A stretch of 62,475 nt of DNA from NIOZ-UU13 sp964444135 (GCA_964444135.1 CAYUFX010000015.1:1-62475), one strand, 5' to 3'. Shown: positions 43,998 to 53,105, counted from the stretch's first letter. Program-made: numbers and translations. The notes: a model not told the origin generated them from the letters alone.

Positions 43998-45131
43998 ATG
44001 CGCATAGGTATTAACGCCAGATATCTCCAGAATACTCGAACAGGCATTGAGCAACAAATCTATCACATTCTTTTACATCTAAAGATGCTAGACAGGAACA
44101 ATGAGTACGTGCTTTTTCTGAATAGCAATAAGAAGGTTTCTGTTGATATCGTAGATCTTGGTTTCCGCTATGAAGTGTCAAGATTTCCAACCACGAACCA
44201 GATCCTTAAGATTGCATGGCAGCATCTCTATTTGCCGTGCCGCATAAAGAATCTGCGGATCGATGTTTTCCACGAAATAAATTTTATTGCACCGTTCTTT
44301 AAACAATGCCCGACCGTGATTACTGTCCACGATCTGGCATTTAAGTTTGTGTCAGATTCCTTTACACTCCGGAACCGTCTGTATATTGAGCAGTTGATGA
44401 AGAGGAGTATTGATACGTCTGATAGGGTTATCGCGGTATCTGAGTGCACTAAAAAAGACATTATGCTGAATTACAAAATAAAAGAACAAAAAGTTAAGGT
44501 CATTTACCCTGGTATTGACGAATCCTTTCATCCTATCACCGATTTGAAAGAAAAAATCTCGAACCTGGTAAAGGCAAAATATGGCATCACAAGAAATTTT
44601 ATTCTTACAGTTTCTTTGATTTCTCCCCGGAAAAACCTGATAAATCTAATCAGGGCTTTCACGAGACTTAAAAAAAAGGGCGCAATTGACCATCAACTGG
44701 TTATCGTAGGGAAAAAGGGTTGGCTTTTCAAGGAAGTCTTCGAGGAAGCTGCTACTAGTAACTATAAGAAAGATATTATTTTCTGTGGTTTTGTTCCACA
44801 AGATGACCTTGTAATGTTATATAATGCAGCCGATGTCTTTACTTATCCATCTTTGTATGAAGGCTTCGGCCTTCCTTTACTGGAGGCTATGGCTTGTGGT
44901 TGTCCAGTGGTGACGTCTAACCTGTCATCGATTCCTGAAGTTTGTTCTGATGCGGCGCTTCTGGTTGATCCACATGATCCTGCGGGGCTTGCAGATGCGA
45001 TATTCCGGATTCTGGCCGATTCGTGTCTCAAGAAGTCCCTAGTCGAGAAAGGCAGGATGCGGGCATCTGCTTTTTCTTGGAGAAGAACGGCGGAAGAGAC
45101 CATGAGGCTCTACAACAGTCTAATTCAGTAA
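43998..45131 (+). CDS. family 4 glycosyltransferase
   Basis: 377 residues: GINARYLQNTRTGIEQQIYH, ITVHDLAFKF, RVIAVSECTKKDIM, KVIYPGIDESF, and the GT4 donor domain with ILTVSLISPRKNLINLIRAF, then VFTYPSLYEGFGLPLLEAMA carrying the E-x7-E motif. Mannosyltransferase-like pattern, but sugar specificity is not certain. Confidence 0.92.
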   Translation: MRIGINARYLQNTRTGIEQQIYHILLHLKMLDRNNEYVLFLNSNKKVSVDIVDLGFRYEVSRFPTTNQILKIAWQHLYLPCRIKNLRIDVFHEINFIAPFFKQCPTVITVHDLAFKFVSDSFTLRNRLYIEQLMKRSIDTSDRVIAVSECTKKDIMLNYKIKEQKVKVIYPGIDESFHPITDLKEKISNLVKAKYGITRNFILTVSLISPRKNLINLIRAFTRLKKKGAIDHQLVIVGKKGWLFKEVFEEAATSNYKKDIIFCGFVPQDDLVMLYNAADVFTYPSLYEGFGLPLLEAMACGCPVVTSNLSSIPEVCSDAALLVDPHDPAGLADAIFRILADSCLKKSLVEKGRMRASAFSWRRTAEETMRLYNSLIQ

Positions 45132-45150
45132 TTAGAATGAATAGTATTTC

Positions 45151-45321
45151 TTGCCGAGACTTAAAAGCGAAGTGGATGATGAACTTAAGTGGAATGAGAT
45201 AGAAAAAAACTTATCCTACTATGGTTATAGCTCTGCGGAAATGTTTCTAATCAAAATGCTGGGAGCCTCAAAAATATTCGTCGGAATGGCAATATCGTTG
45301 AAAAGGTTTTTGCGGATTTAA
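45151..45321 (+). CDS. possible small ORF or remnant before the second Wzy
   Basis: A TTG-initiated frame of 56 residues (LPRLKSEVDDELKWNEIEKN then LSYYGYSSAEMFLIKMLGAS) ends two bases before the next gene's ATG. Composition is protein-like with a hydrophobic C-terminus, but no ribosome-binding site or family is recognised. Could be the 3' end of a lost gene. Confidence 0.25.
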   Translation: MPRLKSEVDDELKWNEIEKNLSYYGYSSAEMFLIKMLGASKIFVGMAISLKRFLRI

Positions 45322-45323
45322 GA

Positions 45324-46556
45324 ATGAGAAAAGCATTTTCGTCGATAGCCATCGGACTCATACTGCTCTCAACAGTGGTGTTGCCCCCGTTTGGGATTCT
45401 GACTTTCGGGACATCGTCCATGGCCGCCGGTGTCCTTCTCGTTTCTGGTCTGCATATATTCCTGTTCGTGGCATTATGTGTCATTCCCCGGCAATCTCAA
45501 AGGCAGAGTTCCAGCGTCCTTCTCATCGCCGCAGTGCTGGTGGCGGTAATGACTCACGGCGCAATTGGATTCATGATCAACGACGATTTCGATTTCGCCC
45601 GTTTTTTACAGTCTTATCTGTTTCTGATCTTTTTTCTTCTGGGTGCTTTTTTCTTTGCACTGCTGGCACAGAGGGTACCCAACTTTCAGGCTGATTTCGC
45701 GGCGAAGCTCGTTTTCTATGCGCTTGTTCTATCAAGCTTGGTCGAGATCCTGCACCTTTCACCTTTTTCACCGGGTGGGATCGGCCCGCATGTATTTTTA
45801 TACTCTGAGACATCGCATTTCGCATTGAGTTTCTTGCCTTTCCTCCTTTATATGACGGTGACCGCCAGCCCAAGGATGAAGCTGCCGTTAGTTCTATTGG
45901 GCTATGCGATAGCACTCATTCTGCAGAATCTGACCTTCGTCGTCGGCGTCGCCCTTGTCGCTGTCCTGGTGAACTCCTTGAAACGATTTCTGCTTCTCGT
46001 GCCCATTGCCGCGCTACCGTTCCTCTTCACCAACATAAATCTCGACTATTACTCGTCGCGATTTGATCTCTCTATCGATAGCAACAATTTGTCCACGCTG
46101 GTGTTTCTTTCTGGTTTGGAAAGGGCCTACCTGAATTTTAAAGATACCCTCGGCCTCGGTGTCGGATTCCAGCAATTCGGAATCATCGGAAGTCGTGGCG
46201 AGGCAATGGAGTTTGTTGCAAAGCTGGTGGGCACAGATTCGAACTTGTTAGACGGGGGGATGGTGGCCCCCAAGTTTATAGGCGAACTTGGATTTCTGGG
46301 TGTGACGATGCTTCTTGCCTATCTCGTTTATTTCGCGAAAAGCGCCAGATGGCTTCATGAATTTTCAATGAGTGAGGTTGCGCCTCGGGATTGCAGGAGG
46401 ATTTTCTTTCTTTCCTGCTTCGTCATGTATTGCATTGATTTGTTTATCAGGGGGACGGGCTATTTCTCGTCCTCCGGGTTTCTTTTCATCGCCTCGTTGA
46501 TGTGGATATGGCAGTCGGGGAACCGAAACAGCGACGGCTTATCTGCTGAGTATTGA
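45324..46556 (+). CDS. O-antigen polymerase-like membrane protein (Wzy-like)
   Basis: 410 residues, about ten membrane segments. A hydrophilic loop (around residues 235-310) contains LGLGVGFQQFGIIGSRG and MVAPKFIGELGFLGVTML, the pattern seen at the second periplasmic loop of O-antigen polymerases. A second polymerase candidate beside the one at 4599. GC-rich compared with the glycosyltransferase before it, suggesting separate origin. Function rests on topology and position only. Confidence 0.68.
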   Translation: MRKAFSSIAIGLILLSTVVLPPFGILTFGTSSMAAGVLLVSGLHIFLFVALCVIPRQSQRQSSSVLLIAAVLVAVMTHGAIGFMINDDFDFARFLQSYLFLIFFLLGAFFFALLAQRVPNFQADFAAKLVFYALVLSSLVEILHLSPFSPGGIGPHVFLYSETSHFALSFLPFLLYMTVTASPRMKLPLVLLGYAIALILQNLTFVVGVALVAVLVNSLKRFLLLVPIAALPFLFTNINLDYYSSRFDLSIDSNNLSTLVFLSGLERAYLNFKDTLGLGVGFQQFGIIGSRGEAMEFVAKLVGTDSNLLDGGMVAPKFIGELGFLGVTMLLAYLVYFAKSARWLHEFSMSEVAPRDCRRIFFLSCFVMYCIDLFIRGTGYFSSSGFLFIASLMWIWQSGNRNSDGLSAEY

Positions 46557-46769
46557 AAGGACTGTGCAGGCGAAATCAATTCGACGTTAAAATTGTCAGG
46601 CGCGTCTTTGGTCAAATCTGTTCAGAATACTATTCGTTCTCTGACCGTGTTTTAGTCCATCATGGTAGGTAGCCGTCAAATTCTGCACCTTTGCGATCTA
46701 TAAGAAATGAGCCTGTGAAGTGTTCTCGTGTGGCTGTCGATAGAATAAAAGATTTACTCAGGATTGAAC
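46557..46769. other. non-coding stretch, nothing recognised
   Basis: About 210 bases between the Wzy-like gene and the C-methyltransferase remnant; with the following remnant it makes a ~485-base gene-free gap. Confidence 0.4.
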
Positions 46770-46982
46770 CATGCCCGAATTGTTGGCTTAAAATCCGGAT
46801 TACCTGATCGTTCTGCCGTGGAATTTCAGGAAAGTTTTTTCTTGAAAAGAAGAAATTTTCCAAATCCACCTTAGTTTTTCCATTGCCTCAACTGGTTGTA
46901 CAAAGTGACCGAGTGATCTCAGTTGACTCAGGTCGACACCGGCATTCTGTTTTGAAGCCGATGGCTTTGGAATCTTGAATCG
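46770..46982 (+). pseudogene. C-terminal remnant of a second NDP-sugar C-methyltransferase
   Basis: Reads PELLA-stop-NPDYLIVLPWNFRKVF and, after a one-base shift, KKFSKSTLVFPLPQLVVQSD. This matches the end of the gene at 41013 (KPDYLIVLPWHFRKFF ... LVFPLPNLEVV) and even better the out-of-frame tail at 42278-42399. Two stops and a frameshift make it non-functional. Confidence 0.75.
46790..46912 (+). repeat. C-methyltransferase 3'-end repeat, copy 2
   Basis: Direct repeat of 42278-42399. The two copies bracket a 4.4 kb segment holding the radical SAM protein, a glycosyltransferase and the second Wzy-like gene. Confidence 0.8.
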
Positions 46983-47041
46983 TATAAACAGTTCGTTTGG
47001 ACGTGATATGAACTTAGAGAAGTTAATCCATTGGAGTCGAT

Positions 47042-48097
47042 ATGAAAGCATTAGTTACAGGCGGAGCCGGTTTTATCGGCTCTCATCTGGCGGAACGGCT
47101 GCTCGAAGATAGTCATCAAGTGTCGGTCGTCGACAACCTGAGCACGGGCAGTTTGGAAAACATCGAGAATTTCAAAGAGCATGACGACTTTGAGTTTGTC
47201 ACTGGCGATATTCGCAATGCCGAACTGATGGAACCTCTGGTTAAGCGATGTGACATGATATTTCATCTGGCTGCGGCTGTCGGTGTCAGATTGATAACTG
47301 AGGATCCCGTGCACACAATCGAAACCAACATAGGCGGTACGGAGATCGTGCTGGATATTGCCAACAAGTTCGGCAAGAAAATGTTCATTGCTTCGAGCAG
47401 CGAAGTCTACGGCAAGAGCAAAGCGGTCCCCTTTGGTGAAGAGGACGACATTGTGCTCGGCAGCACGAGCATGCCGCGCTGGGCGTACGCCTGCAGTAAG
47501 GCAATAGACGAGTTCCTGGGTCTGGCTTTCTATCAACAGTACGGGTTGAGTGTAGTTATCGCCCGGTTCTTTAACACGATCGGGCCAAGGCAGACGGGCC
47601 AATACGGGATGGTGGTGCCTCGCTTCGTTCAGATGGCGCTCGACGACGACCCCATTTTGATATACGGTACGGGCAAGCAAACGCGATGTTTCTGTTACGT
47701 GGCTGACGTTGTCGAGGCGATCATCAGGCTGATGAATTGCGAGCATGCAGCGGGTAGGGCATACAATGTCGGTTCGAGCGAGGAAATCTCCATCGAAGCG
47801 CTCGCCGACAAGATAATCGAAATGACGCACAGCAAGAGTGAAAAGCAATTTGTGTCTTACGAGGTCGCTTACGGCAGACCCATCGAGGATATGATGCGGC
47901 GCGTGCCGAGTCTAGAGCGAGTCAAGGAGACGGTCGGTTGGGAGTCCAAGACAAGCCTGGAAGAAATCCTGCGGGTGATCACGGAGAGCTTTAAGCGAAA
48001 CCCACGACCCGTGAATCAATCCGGTTCAAGCAATTATCATGCATATGCGGGCAAAACTAGACCAGTGGGATTACCTCATAATTACAGCTTCCAATGA
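47042..48097 (+). CDS. UDP-glucose 4-epimerase/UDP-glucuronate decarboxylase-like SDR
   Basis: 351 residues: VTGGAGFIGSHLAERLLE, DNLSTGSLENIENF, IFHLAAAVGV, ASSSEVYGKS, catalytic YACSKAIDEF (YxxxK intact), RFFNTIGPRQTGQYGMVVPR. GalE or UDP-GlcA 4-epimerase/decarboxylase type; exact substrate not determinable. Ribosome-binding site GGAG before ATG 47042. The last ~25 residues are low-complexity-like and run into a wza remnant, so the native C-terminus may be altered. Confidence 0.85.
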   Translation: MKALVTGGAGFIGSHLAERLLEDSHQVSVVDNLSTGSLENIENFKEHDDFEFVTGDIRNAELMEPLVKRCDMIFHLAAAVGVRLITEDPVHTIETNIGGTEIVLDIANKFGKKMFIASSSEVYGKSKAVPFGEEDDIVLGSTSMPRWAYACSKAIDEFLGLAFYQQYGLSVVIARFFNTIGPRQTGQYGMVVPRFVQMALDDDPILIYGTGKQTRCFCYVADVVEAIIRLMNCEHAAGRAYNVGSSEEISIEALADKIIEMTHSKSEKQFVSYEVAYGRPIEDMMRRVPSLERVKETVGWESKTSLEEILRVITESFKRNPRPVNQSGSSNYHAYAGKTRPVGLPHNYSFQ

Positions 48098-48167
48098 GGC
48101 GCAGGCCCTCGCTTATGAGTCGCAACTTGGGATGCGCCGGGACCTGGGGTTTCTCAGCTGATACATA

Positions 48168-48384
48168 TGCGACTGTGATAAAGCCGCGCGATCTTGTTTA
48201 TGTGGATCATACGCTGCGTACGCGGGCCAACCAGTTCTTATCCGAGGTATTTCACCTTAAGTATCCCAAGTTGGGTGTAGATGAAAGAGATTTAGTTCAG
48301 GCGTTTCCAGTCAGCAAGCCCCAATCAGCAAAATTAAATGATGCTCACTCGACAACATTTGTTTGGACCGATATAACAAAATGA
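48168..48384 (+). pseudogene. 3'-end remnant of a wza gene
   Basis: The frame that closes at 48384 contains VIKPRDLVYVDHTLRTRANQ followed by FLSEVFHLKYPKLGVD, which matches the last residues of the wza product at 391-1230 (IKPGDVIYVDHTLRTRMNQF LSEVLQIRVGVD, shown in parts). About 120 bases are clearly homologous (48168-48290). The rest of wza is missing. Confidence 0.8.
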
Positions 48385-49499
48385 AGGTGTTGTTTTTTAC
48401 TCCTGTTCCTCCACCCTTAAACGGCGCGACATACATGATAAAGACCTTATTGGAATCAGAACTGAAAGAACATTATGATGTCACTCATATTAACTGTAGT
48501 TTTGTAGAACATTTTGATGATACTGAAGGAAGTTTAAGCTTCAGAACGGGCTTATTATTTGTTCGCTATCTTATAGAATTAGTACGATGCCTCTTTGTTG
48601 TGAAACCAGCCGTAGTTGTTATTTGTCCAAATTTCAGCAGGAATTCCTTTATAAAAACGTGTATTTACATATTTATTTGTGCCCGTTTGTTTAGAAAGAA
48701 AACGATTTTATGGTGTCATGCTAATGGATTAGGTAAATTATATTACAGTTCATGTTTTCTATTACGATTAACGATACGTTATATAATGAGAGCTGCAACG
48801 TGTGTTGTTACTCCTAGTAGTAAGGTTGCAGAAGATAATAACAATTTACTTGTGAATGCAGATAGATTATGTACGATCCATTACGGAATCCCAAGCGAAT
48901 TGGTCCAAAGCAGCCATGAAGACAAAAAAACTATCAGAGTCGTGTACATCTCGAATATGTTTATTGCGAAGGGATGGAGAATATTATTTGACGCGGCTAA
49001 TATAATTTGTAGAAAGTATAATGATGTTACATTTAATTTTTATGGTCCGCCTACATTTGATTCTCCACGAGAAGATATAGACAGGCTATTTAGTAGTTCT
49101 TCTTTTTCTGAGAGAGTGAAATATCATGGTCCTGTATATGGACTGGCTAAAGAGAGAGTACTCGCAGAATCAAGTATTTTTTGTTTTCCGACTTATTTCG
49201 AGGAAACCTTCGGCATTGTAAATATAGAAGCAATGAAGTACGGATTACCTATTATTGCAACAAACCATGGTGGTATTCCTGAGATTGTTGACGATAGTTT
49301 AGGGGGATTTCTTGTAGAGAAAGGAAATGTGAATGATTTAGTTGATAGATTAGAAATACTTATTAATAATGAAGATGTAAGATTGTCAATGGGATCATAT
49401 AATCGAATGATGTTCGCAAAAAAATTCACAGTGGATACGTTTGTTGAGAATTGGATAGTACTCTTCAGTAGGTTTGAAAACGACTATGTCAAACATTAG
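48381..49499 (+). CDS. family 4 glycosyltransferase
   Basis: About 372 residues from ATG 48381 (MKVLFFTPVPPPLNGATYMI); TTG 48363 in frame is unlikely. GT-B donor half: VVYISNMFIAKGWRILFDAA, KYHGPVYG and the E-x7-E region FCFPTYFEETFGIVNIEAMK, then GGIPEIVDD. Strikingly AT-rich (rich in ATA, TTA and AGA codons) compared with the flanking genes, which suggests recent transfer. Its start overlaps the stop of the wza remnant frame. Confidence 0.9.
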   Translation: MKVLFFTPVPPPLNGATYMIKTLLESELKEHYDVTHINCSFVEHFDDTEGSLSFRTGLLFVRYLIELVRCLFVVKPAVVVICPNFSRNSFIKTCIYIFICARLFRKKTILWCHANGLGKLYYSSCFLLRLTIRYIMRAATCVVTPSSKVAEDNNNLLVNADRLCTIHYGIPSELVQSSHEDKKTIRVVYISNMFIAKGWRILFDAANIICRKYNDVTFNFYGPPTFDSPREDIDRLFSSSSFSERVKYHGPVYGLAKERVLAESSIFCFPTYFEETFGIVNIEAMKYGLPIIATNHGGIPEIVDDSLGGFLVEKGNVNDLVDRLEILINNEDVRLSMGSYNRMMFAKKFTVDTFVENWIVLFSRFENDYVKH

Positions 49500-49814
49500 A
49501 GCTTTCACGGCGATGCCGTTTTTAAAAATAGGTTACATTATTTCCGTCCGGTGATGCAACCTATTGTTAATCTGATAGCTGGTTTATAATGCGTGAAAGG
49601 TGAATAATTGTAATTTTTAGGCAATCGACATTTGTAGCCAGTTGATTTGACTATATGCGAATTCTAAAAAGGTAATAAGTTTAAAAAAGTCTCAATGCCG
49701 GATTGTACCACATAAATAGTCGTTTATGTCAATTTTCCCAATATGCTTTGTCCTACTGTGGAGAGTTCTTTTGTGAACTACATTTCTCGCATGGCATAAT
49801 TCTGATATAGGTGT
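49500..49814. other. AT-rich intergenic region with a weak terminator-like hairpin
   Basis: No gene. Right after the glycosyltransferase stop a short stem ACGGC-GAT-GCCGT followed by TTTTT (49507-49523) could be a weak intrinsic terminator. Nothing else is recognised. Confidence 0.45.
49507..49523 (+). terminator. possible short intrinsic terminator
   Basis: Five-base stem ACGGC/GCCGT, three-base loop, followed by a T-run. Short for a strong terminator, but correctly placed 8 bases after the stop codon of the AT-rich glycosyltransferase gene. Confidence 0.35.
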
Positions 49815-50591
49815 ATGATCGACACAAGCATATCATTGGTTTCGGTAAACCAGAAGCTGGATTTGGAACGATTACTTCCATCGTTGCGGGAGGCTGCTAG
49901 CCGGACACTTTCCGAAATCCTATTGGTTGATAATCGTTCATGCGATGACAGTGCCGGGTATGTGAGACGTCTCTATCCTGAGATTCAAGTTTTGGAAAAT
50001 CCTGAGGTTTCCGGCTATGGCGAAAATCATAATCTTAATCTGCAACGTGCGCAGGGCCGTTATTTCGTCATTATGAATTCCGATATAATAGTATCACCAG
50101 ATGTGTTTGTAGTTTTACGTGATTATATGGATCGCCACCCTGGCGTGGGAATCATAACACCCAAAATATTACATCCCGACGGTACAATTCAGGGATTTAT
50201 CAAGCGATATCCAACTATTTTTGATTTGTTTTTGCGCCGCTTCTTACCAAAAACATTTAAGCAGTTGTTCAAGCGTCGATTGGCTTATTATGAGATGCGA
50301 GACATTGGTTATGACCACATTTATGATGTTCCGTTTCTTAGTGGTTCTTTTATGTTTTGCCGTACTGATCTTCTGAAAAAGGTTGGAGGCTTTGATCCTA
50401 AGTATTTCCTCTACTTCGAAGATGTAGACTTGTGTCGTCGTGTACAAAAGACCCATCGCACAGTATATAATCCCAATTCTTCGGTTATTCATTTCTGGAA
50501 AAGAGAAGCTCATATCAATTGGCTATTTACTTACTATTTTATTCGTAGCGCATTTCGATACTTCAACCACTGGGGCTATAAGTTTCTATAA
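49815..50591 (+). CDS. family 2 glycosyltransferase (rhamnosyltransferase-like)
   Basis: 258 residues: ISLVSVNQKLDLERLLPSLR, ILLVDNRSCDDSAGYVRRLY, NPEVSGYGENHNLNLQRAQG, the DXD-equivalent VIMNSDIIVSP, and FLSGSFMFCRTDLLKKVGGF, LYFEDVDLCRRVQ. This set of motifs is typical of WbbL-type GT2 enzymes; the donor is not certain. Contiguous with the following SDR (stop TAA directly followed by ATG). Confidence 0.9.
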   Translation: MIDTSISLVSVNQKLDLERLLPSLREAASRTLSEILLVDNRSCDDSAGYVRRLYPEIQVLENPEVSGYGENHNLNLQRAQGRYFVIMNSDIIVSPDVFVVLRDYMDRHPGVGIITPKILHPDGTIQGFIKRYPTIFDLFLRRFLPKTFKQLFKRRLAYYEMRDIGYDHIYDVPFLSGSFMFCRTDLLKKVGGFDPKYFLYFEDVDLCRRVQKTHRTVYNPNSSVIHFWKREAHINWLFTYYFIRSAFRYFNHWGYKFL

Positions 50592-51575
50592 ATGTTCATT
50601 TTAGTTACAGGTGCTACAGGAGCCATTGGCCCTTGTATTGTCGATGCTCTGCATCAAGAAAGACAGAAGGTCCGCGTCCTTTCGCTTGATGCCCCTATAG
50701 CAGGCATGTTCCCGCAGAGTATAGAGGTTCTAGTTGGTGATGTCACTGATCAAGTGGCGGTCCAATCTGCGATGCAGGGGGTGGACGCAGTTGTTCATCT
50801 GGCTGCTCTCCTGCACATTGTCAATCCCCCGCCTGAATTGCGCGAAAAATATGAGCACATCAATGTCGGTGGGACAGCGGCGGTAGTCGAGGCTGCACTT
50901 AAGGCAGGTGTAAAGCGCATTGTCTTGTTCAGTACAATCGCCGTTTATGGGCACTCAGATGGCCGGGTATTGACGGAGGATTCGTCTCCTTGCCCGGATA
51001 CATTTTATGCCAGAACAAAACTTGCCGCAGAAGGAATTGTCTTGGCTGCCAGAGGGGTGGATGGCGGGAGAATAGGCACTGTCCTTCGGCTTGGAGCCGT
51101 TTATGGCTCGCGAATAAAGGGCAATTATCAGCGTCTTATGCAGTCTCTGGCGAGAGGCCGCTTTGTCCCTGTTGGGAATGGCTCAAACCGACGCACACTG
51201 GTCTATGATAAGGATGTGGCCCGTGCGACCATATTGGCTTTAGAGCACCCAGATGCTGCTGGAAAAATCTTCAATGTCTCTGACGGTGAATTTCACACCA
51301 TGTATGAGATCATTTCAACCATATGCCAAGCTCTTGGTAGAAAACGCCCTTGTTTGTCATTACCAATTGGCCCAGTACGATTTGCATCTGGTGTCATTGA
51401 AGATATGGCACAGTTGGTTGGTCTTAAACCACAGATTATGCGCGCCACGATCGACAAATATACGGAAGATGTGGCTGTAGACAGCAGTCGAATTCAAAAA
51501 GAACTCGGATTTATGCCCCAGTATGATCTAAAGACAGGTTGGGAAGAGACGATCCGAGAAAAAGCACAGGTATGA
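50592..51575 (+). CDS. NAD(P)-dependent nucleotide-sugar epimerase/reductase SDR
   Basis: 327 residues: VTGATGAIGPCIVDALHQE, VVHLAALLH, FSTIAVYGHSDG, intact catalytic FYARTKLAAEG, LRLGAVYGSRIKGNY. Similar to the 4-ketoreductase/epimerase SDRs often paired with WcaJ-type transferases (for example in GalNAc or QuiNAc synthesis). ATG immediately follows the upstream stop, so translation is coupled. Confidence 0.85.
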   Translation: MFILVTGATGAIGPCIVDALHQERQKVRVLSLDAPIAGMFPQSIEVLVGDVTDQVAVQSAMQGVDAVVHLAALLHIVNPPPELREKYEHINVGGTAAVVEAALKAGVKRIVLFSTIAVYGHSDGRVLTEDSSPCPDTFYARTKLAAEGIVLAARGVDGGRIGTVLRLGAVYGSRIKGNYQRLMQSLARGRFVPVGNGSNRRTLVYDKDVARATILALEHPDAAGKIFNVSDGEFHTMYEIISTICQALGRKRPCLSLPIGPVRFASGVIEDMAQLVGLKPQIMRATIDKYTEDVAVDSSRIQKELGFMPQYDLKTGWEETIREKAQV

Positions 51576-52058
51576 AGCGGATATTTGGTTTGGTGGATAT
51601 TCAGGTTATGTTCCAAGCCGTTTATAGCAGGGGAAGGAGTAGATTTGAGTAATTATCTAAAATCGCTGTCTATATTAGTTTTAAGTTACACACACCTGAA
51701 TAGATCTCTAGAAAGCTCCGCGAGGCTGATGCCGTCATCACCGGCCGCGCAGTGGTTTGGGCTATAAGACTCCCGCACAGTTCGCGGGCGAATGTATCAC
51801 TAGCCATCTTGGTGATATTGCTGAGGTCTCGGCAACGCCTCGACCTCAGCAATACACGACAGAAACCATAGAGAACCCTCTAATCATGTGTGGTACATAA
51901 TCTAGGGTCGGTGCAGTGGCCCCGAAAGAAGAGCACCCTTCCTATTGTAGAAACGACGATTCTTACGCGTTCGGTAGATTCTATTTGTATGAGCTGATTC
52001 GGGGAAAACCAAAATACCTATGATAGTTTCCTAACCGATAAATTGAGGAATTCAAAGC
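51576..52058. other. gene-free region with decayed sequence and an inverted repeat
   Basis: Begins ATGAAGCGGATATTTGGTTT (MKRIFGLV), which resembles the start of a WcaJ/PglC sugar transferase (MKRxFDLV), but stops after about 26 codons. The rest has no open gene. It contains a 13-bp inverted repeat at 51816-51854. Confidence 0.45.
51816..51854. repeat. 13-bp perfect inverted repeat
   Basis: Arms TATTGCTGAGGTC and GACCTCAGCAATA with a 13-base loop, in a gene-free stretch. There is no T-run after it, so it is not an ordinary terminator; it may be an end of a small mobile element or a recombination site. Confidence 0.5.
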
Positions 52059-53105
52059 ATGAAACGAATTCTTGTGACTGGTGGGGCGGGGTTTATTGGG
52101 TCTCATCTTTGTGAGAGGCTTTTAGGTGAGGGGCATGAAGTTCTGTGTGTGGATAATTATTTTACAGGGCGGCGCGCGAATATTGCGCATTTGTTATCGC
52201 ATGGTTTGTTTGAGGCCATGCGCCATGATTTGACCTTTCCATTGTATGTCGAGCAGGATGAGATATATAATCTGGCCTGTCCAGCATCACCGGTTCATTA
52301 TCAATTTGATCCAGTCCAGACAACCAAGGTTAGTATCCATGGTGCGATTAACATGCTTGGGTTGGCCAAAAGGACAAAAGCCAAGATCCTTCATGCATCA
52401 ACAAGTGAAGTATATGGCGATCCTCAAATACATCCTCAAAATGAAGACTACTGGGGTCATGTCAATCCGATTGGCATTCGTTCATGTTATGATGAAGGTA
52501 AACGTTGCGCGGAAGCGCTCTTTTTTGATTACTATCGGCAATATCGGGTACAGATCAAGATTGCGCGTATTTTCAATACCTTTGGTCCGCGTATGCATCC
52601 TCAGGATGGTCGGGTTGTTTCGAATTTTATTATCCAGGCTTTAAGAAATGAGCCGATTACCATTTATGGTGATGTTTTACAAACCAGATCCTTCTGCTAC
52701 GTAGATGATTTGGTCGTGGGGCTGATTAAGCTGATGAATTCGCGGCCCAATTTTACGGGTCCGGTTAATCTTGGAAATCCAGTGGAAGTGACCATTCTGG
52801 AATTGGCTAAGGTCATTATCGACCTGACTGGATCGAGATCCAAGTTGGTATTCAAAGCCTTGCCCTCAGATGATCCCAAACAGCGTCAACCAAATATCTC
52901 TCTAGCCAAGAAGGAGCTGGATTGGCAACCAACAACGCCATTGGAGGGAGGGCTAAAGAAAACTATTAATTATTTTGATAGTTTGTTGTGTAAAGAGAAA
53001 ACTCGGAAGGCAGTCGCGGGGAAGATAGAGATTGCTGAAATCCCGCCCACTGCGGCTGCAACTCTGGAAATAAGCTCGTATAAGGCGAAAATTGGTAAAT
53101 CGTAG
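52059..53105 (+). CDS. uxs: UDP-glucuronate decarboxylase (UDP-xylose synthase)
   Basis: 348 residues with the UXS hallmarks: VTGGAGFIGSHLCERLL, DNYFTGRRANIAHLL, MRHDLTFPLYVEQDEIYNLA, CPASPVHYQ, catalytic SCYDEGKRCAE, RIFNTFGPRM, VVSNFIIQALRNEPIT. Converts UDP-GlcA to UDP-xylose via the 4-keto-pentose. A ~30-residue C-terminal extension after the SDR fold is unusual. Ribosome-binding site GAGGAATT before ATG 52059. Confidence 0.92.
   Translation: MKRILVTGGAGFIGSHLCERLLGEGHEVLCVDNYFTGRRANIAHLLSHGLFEAMRHDLTFPLYVEQDEIYNLACPASPVHYQFDPVQTTKVSIHGAINMLGLAKRTKAKILHASTSEVYGDPQIHPQNEDYWGHVNPIGIRSCYDEGKRCAEALFFDYYRQYRVQIKIARIFNTFGPRMHPQDGRVVSNFIIQALRNEPITIYGDVLQTRSFCYVDDLVVGLIKLMNSRPNFTGPVNLGNPVEVTILELAKVIIDLTGSRSKLVFKALPSDDPKQRQPNISLAKKELDWQPTTPLEGGLKKTINYFDSLLCKEKTRKAVAGKIEIAEIPPTAAATLEISSYKAKIGKS

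Noticed and set aside
47051..47848. 265-residue open frame on the minus strand
   Set aside because: It is antisense to a well-supported SDR gene with intact motifs; the frame is open because of codon bias.
51760..51860. integron attC-like site
   Set aside because: The inverted repeat lacks the GTTRRRY/RYYYAAC core sites and there is no integrase or cassette array.
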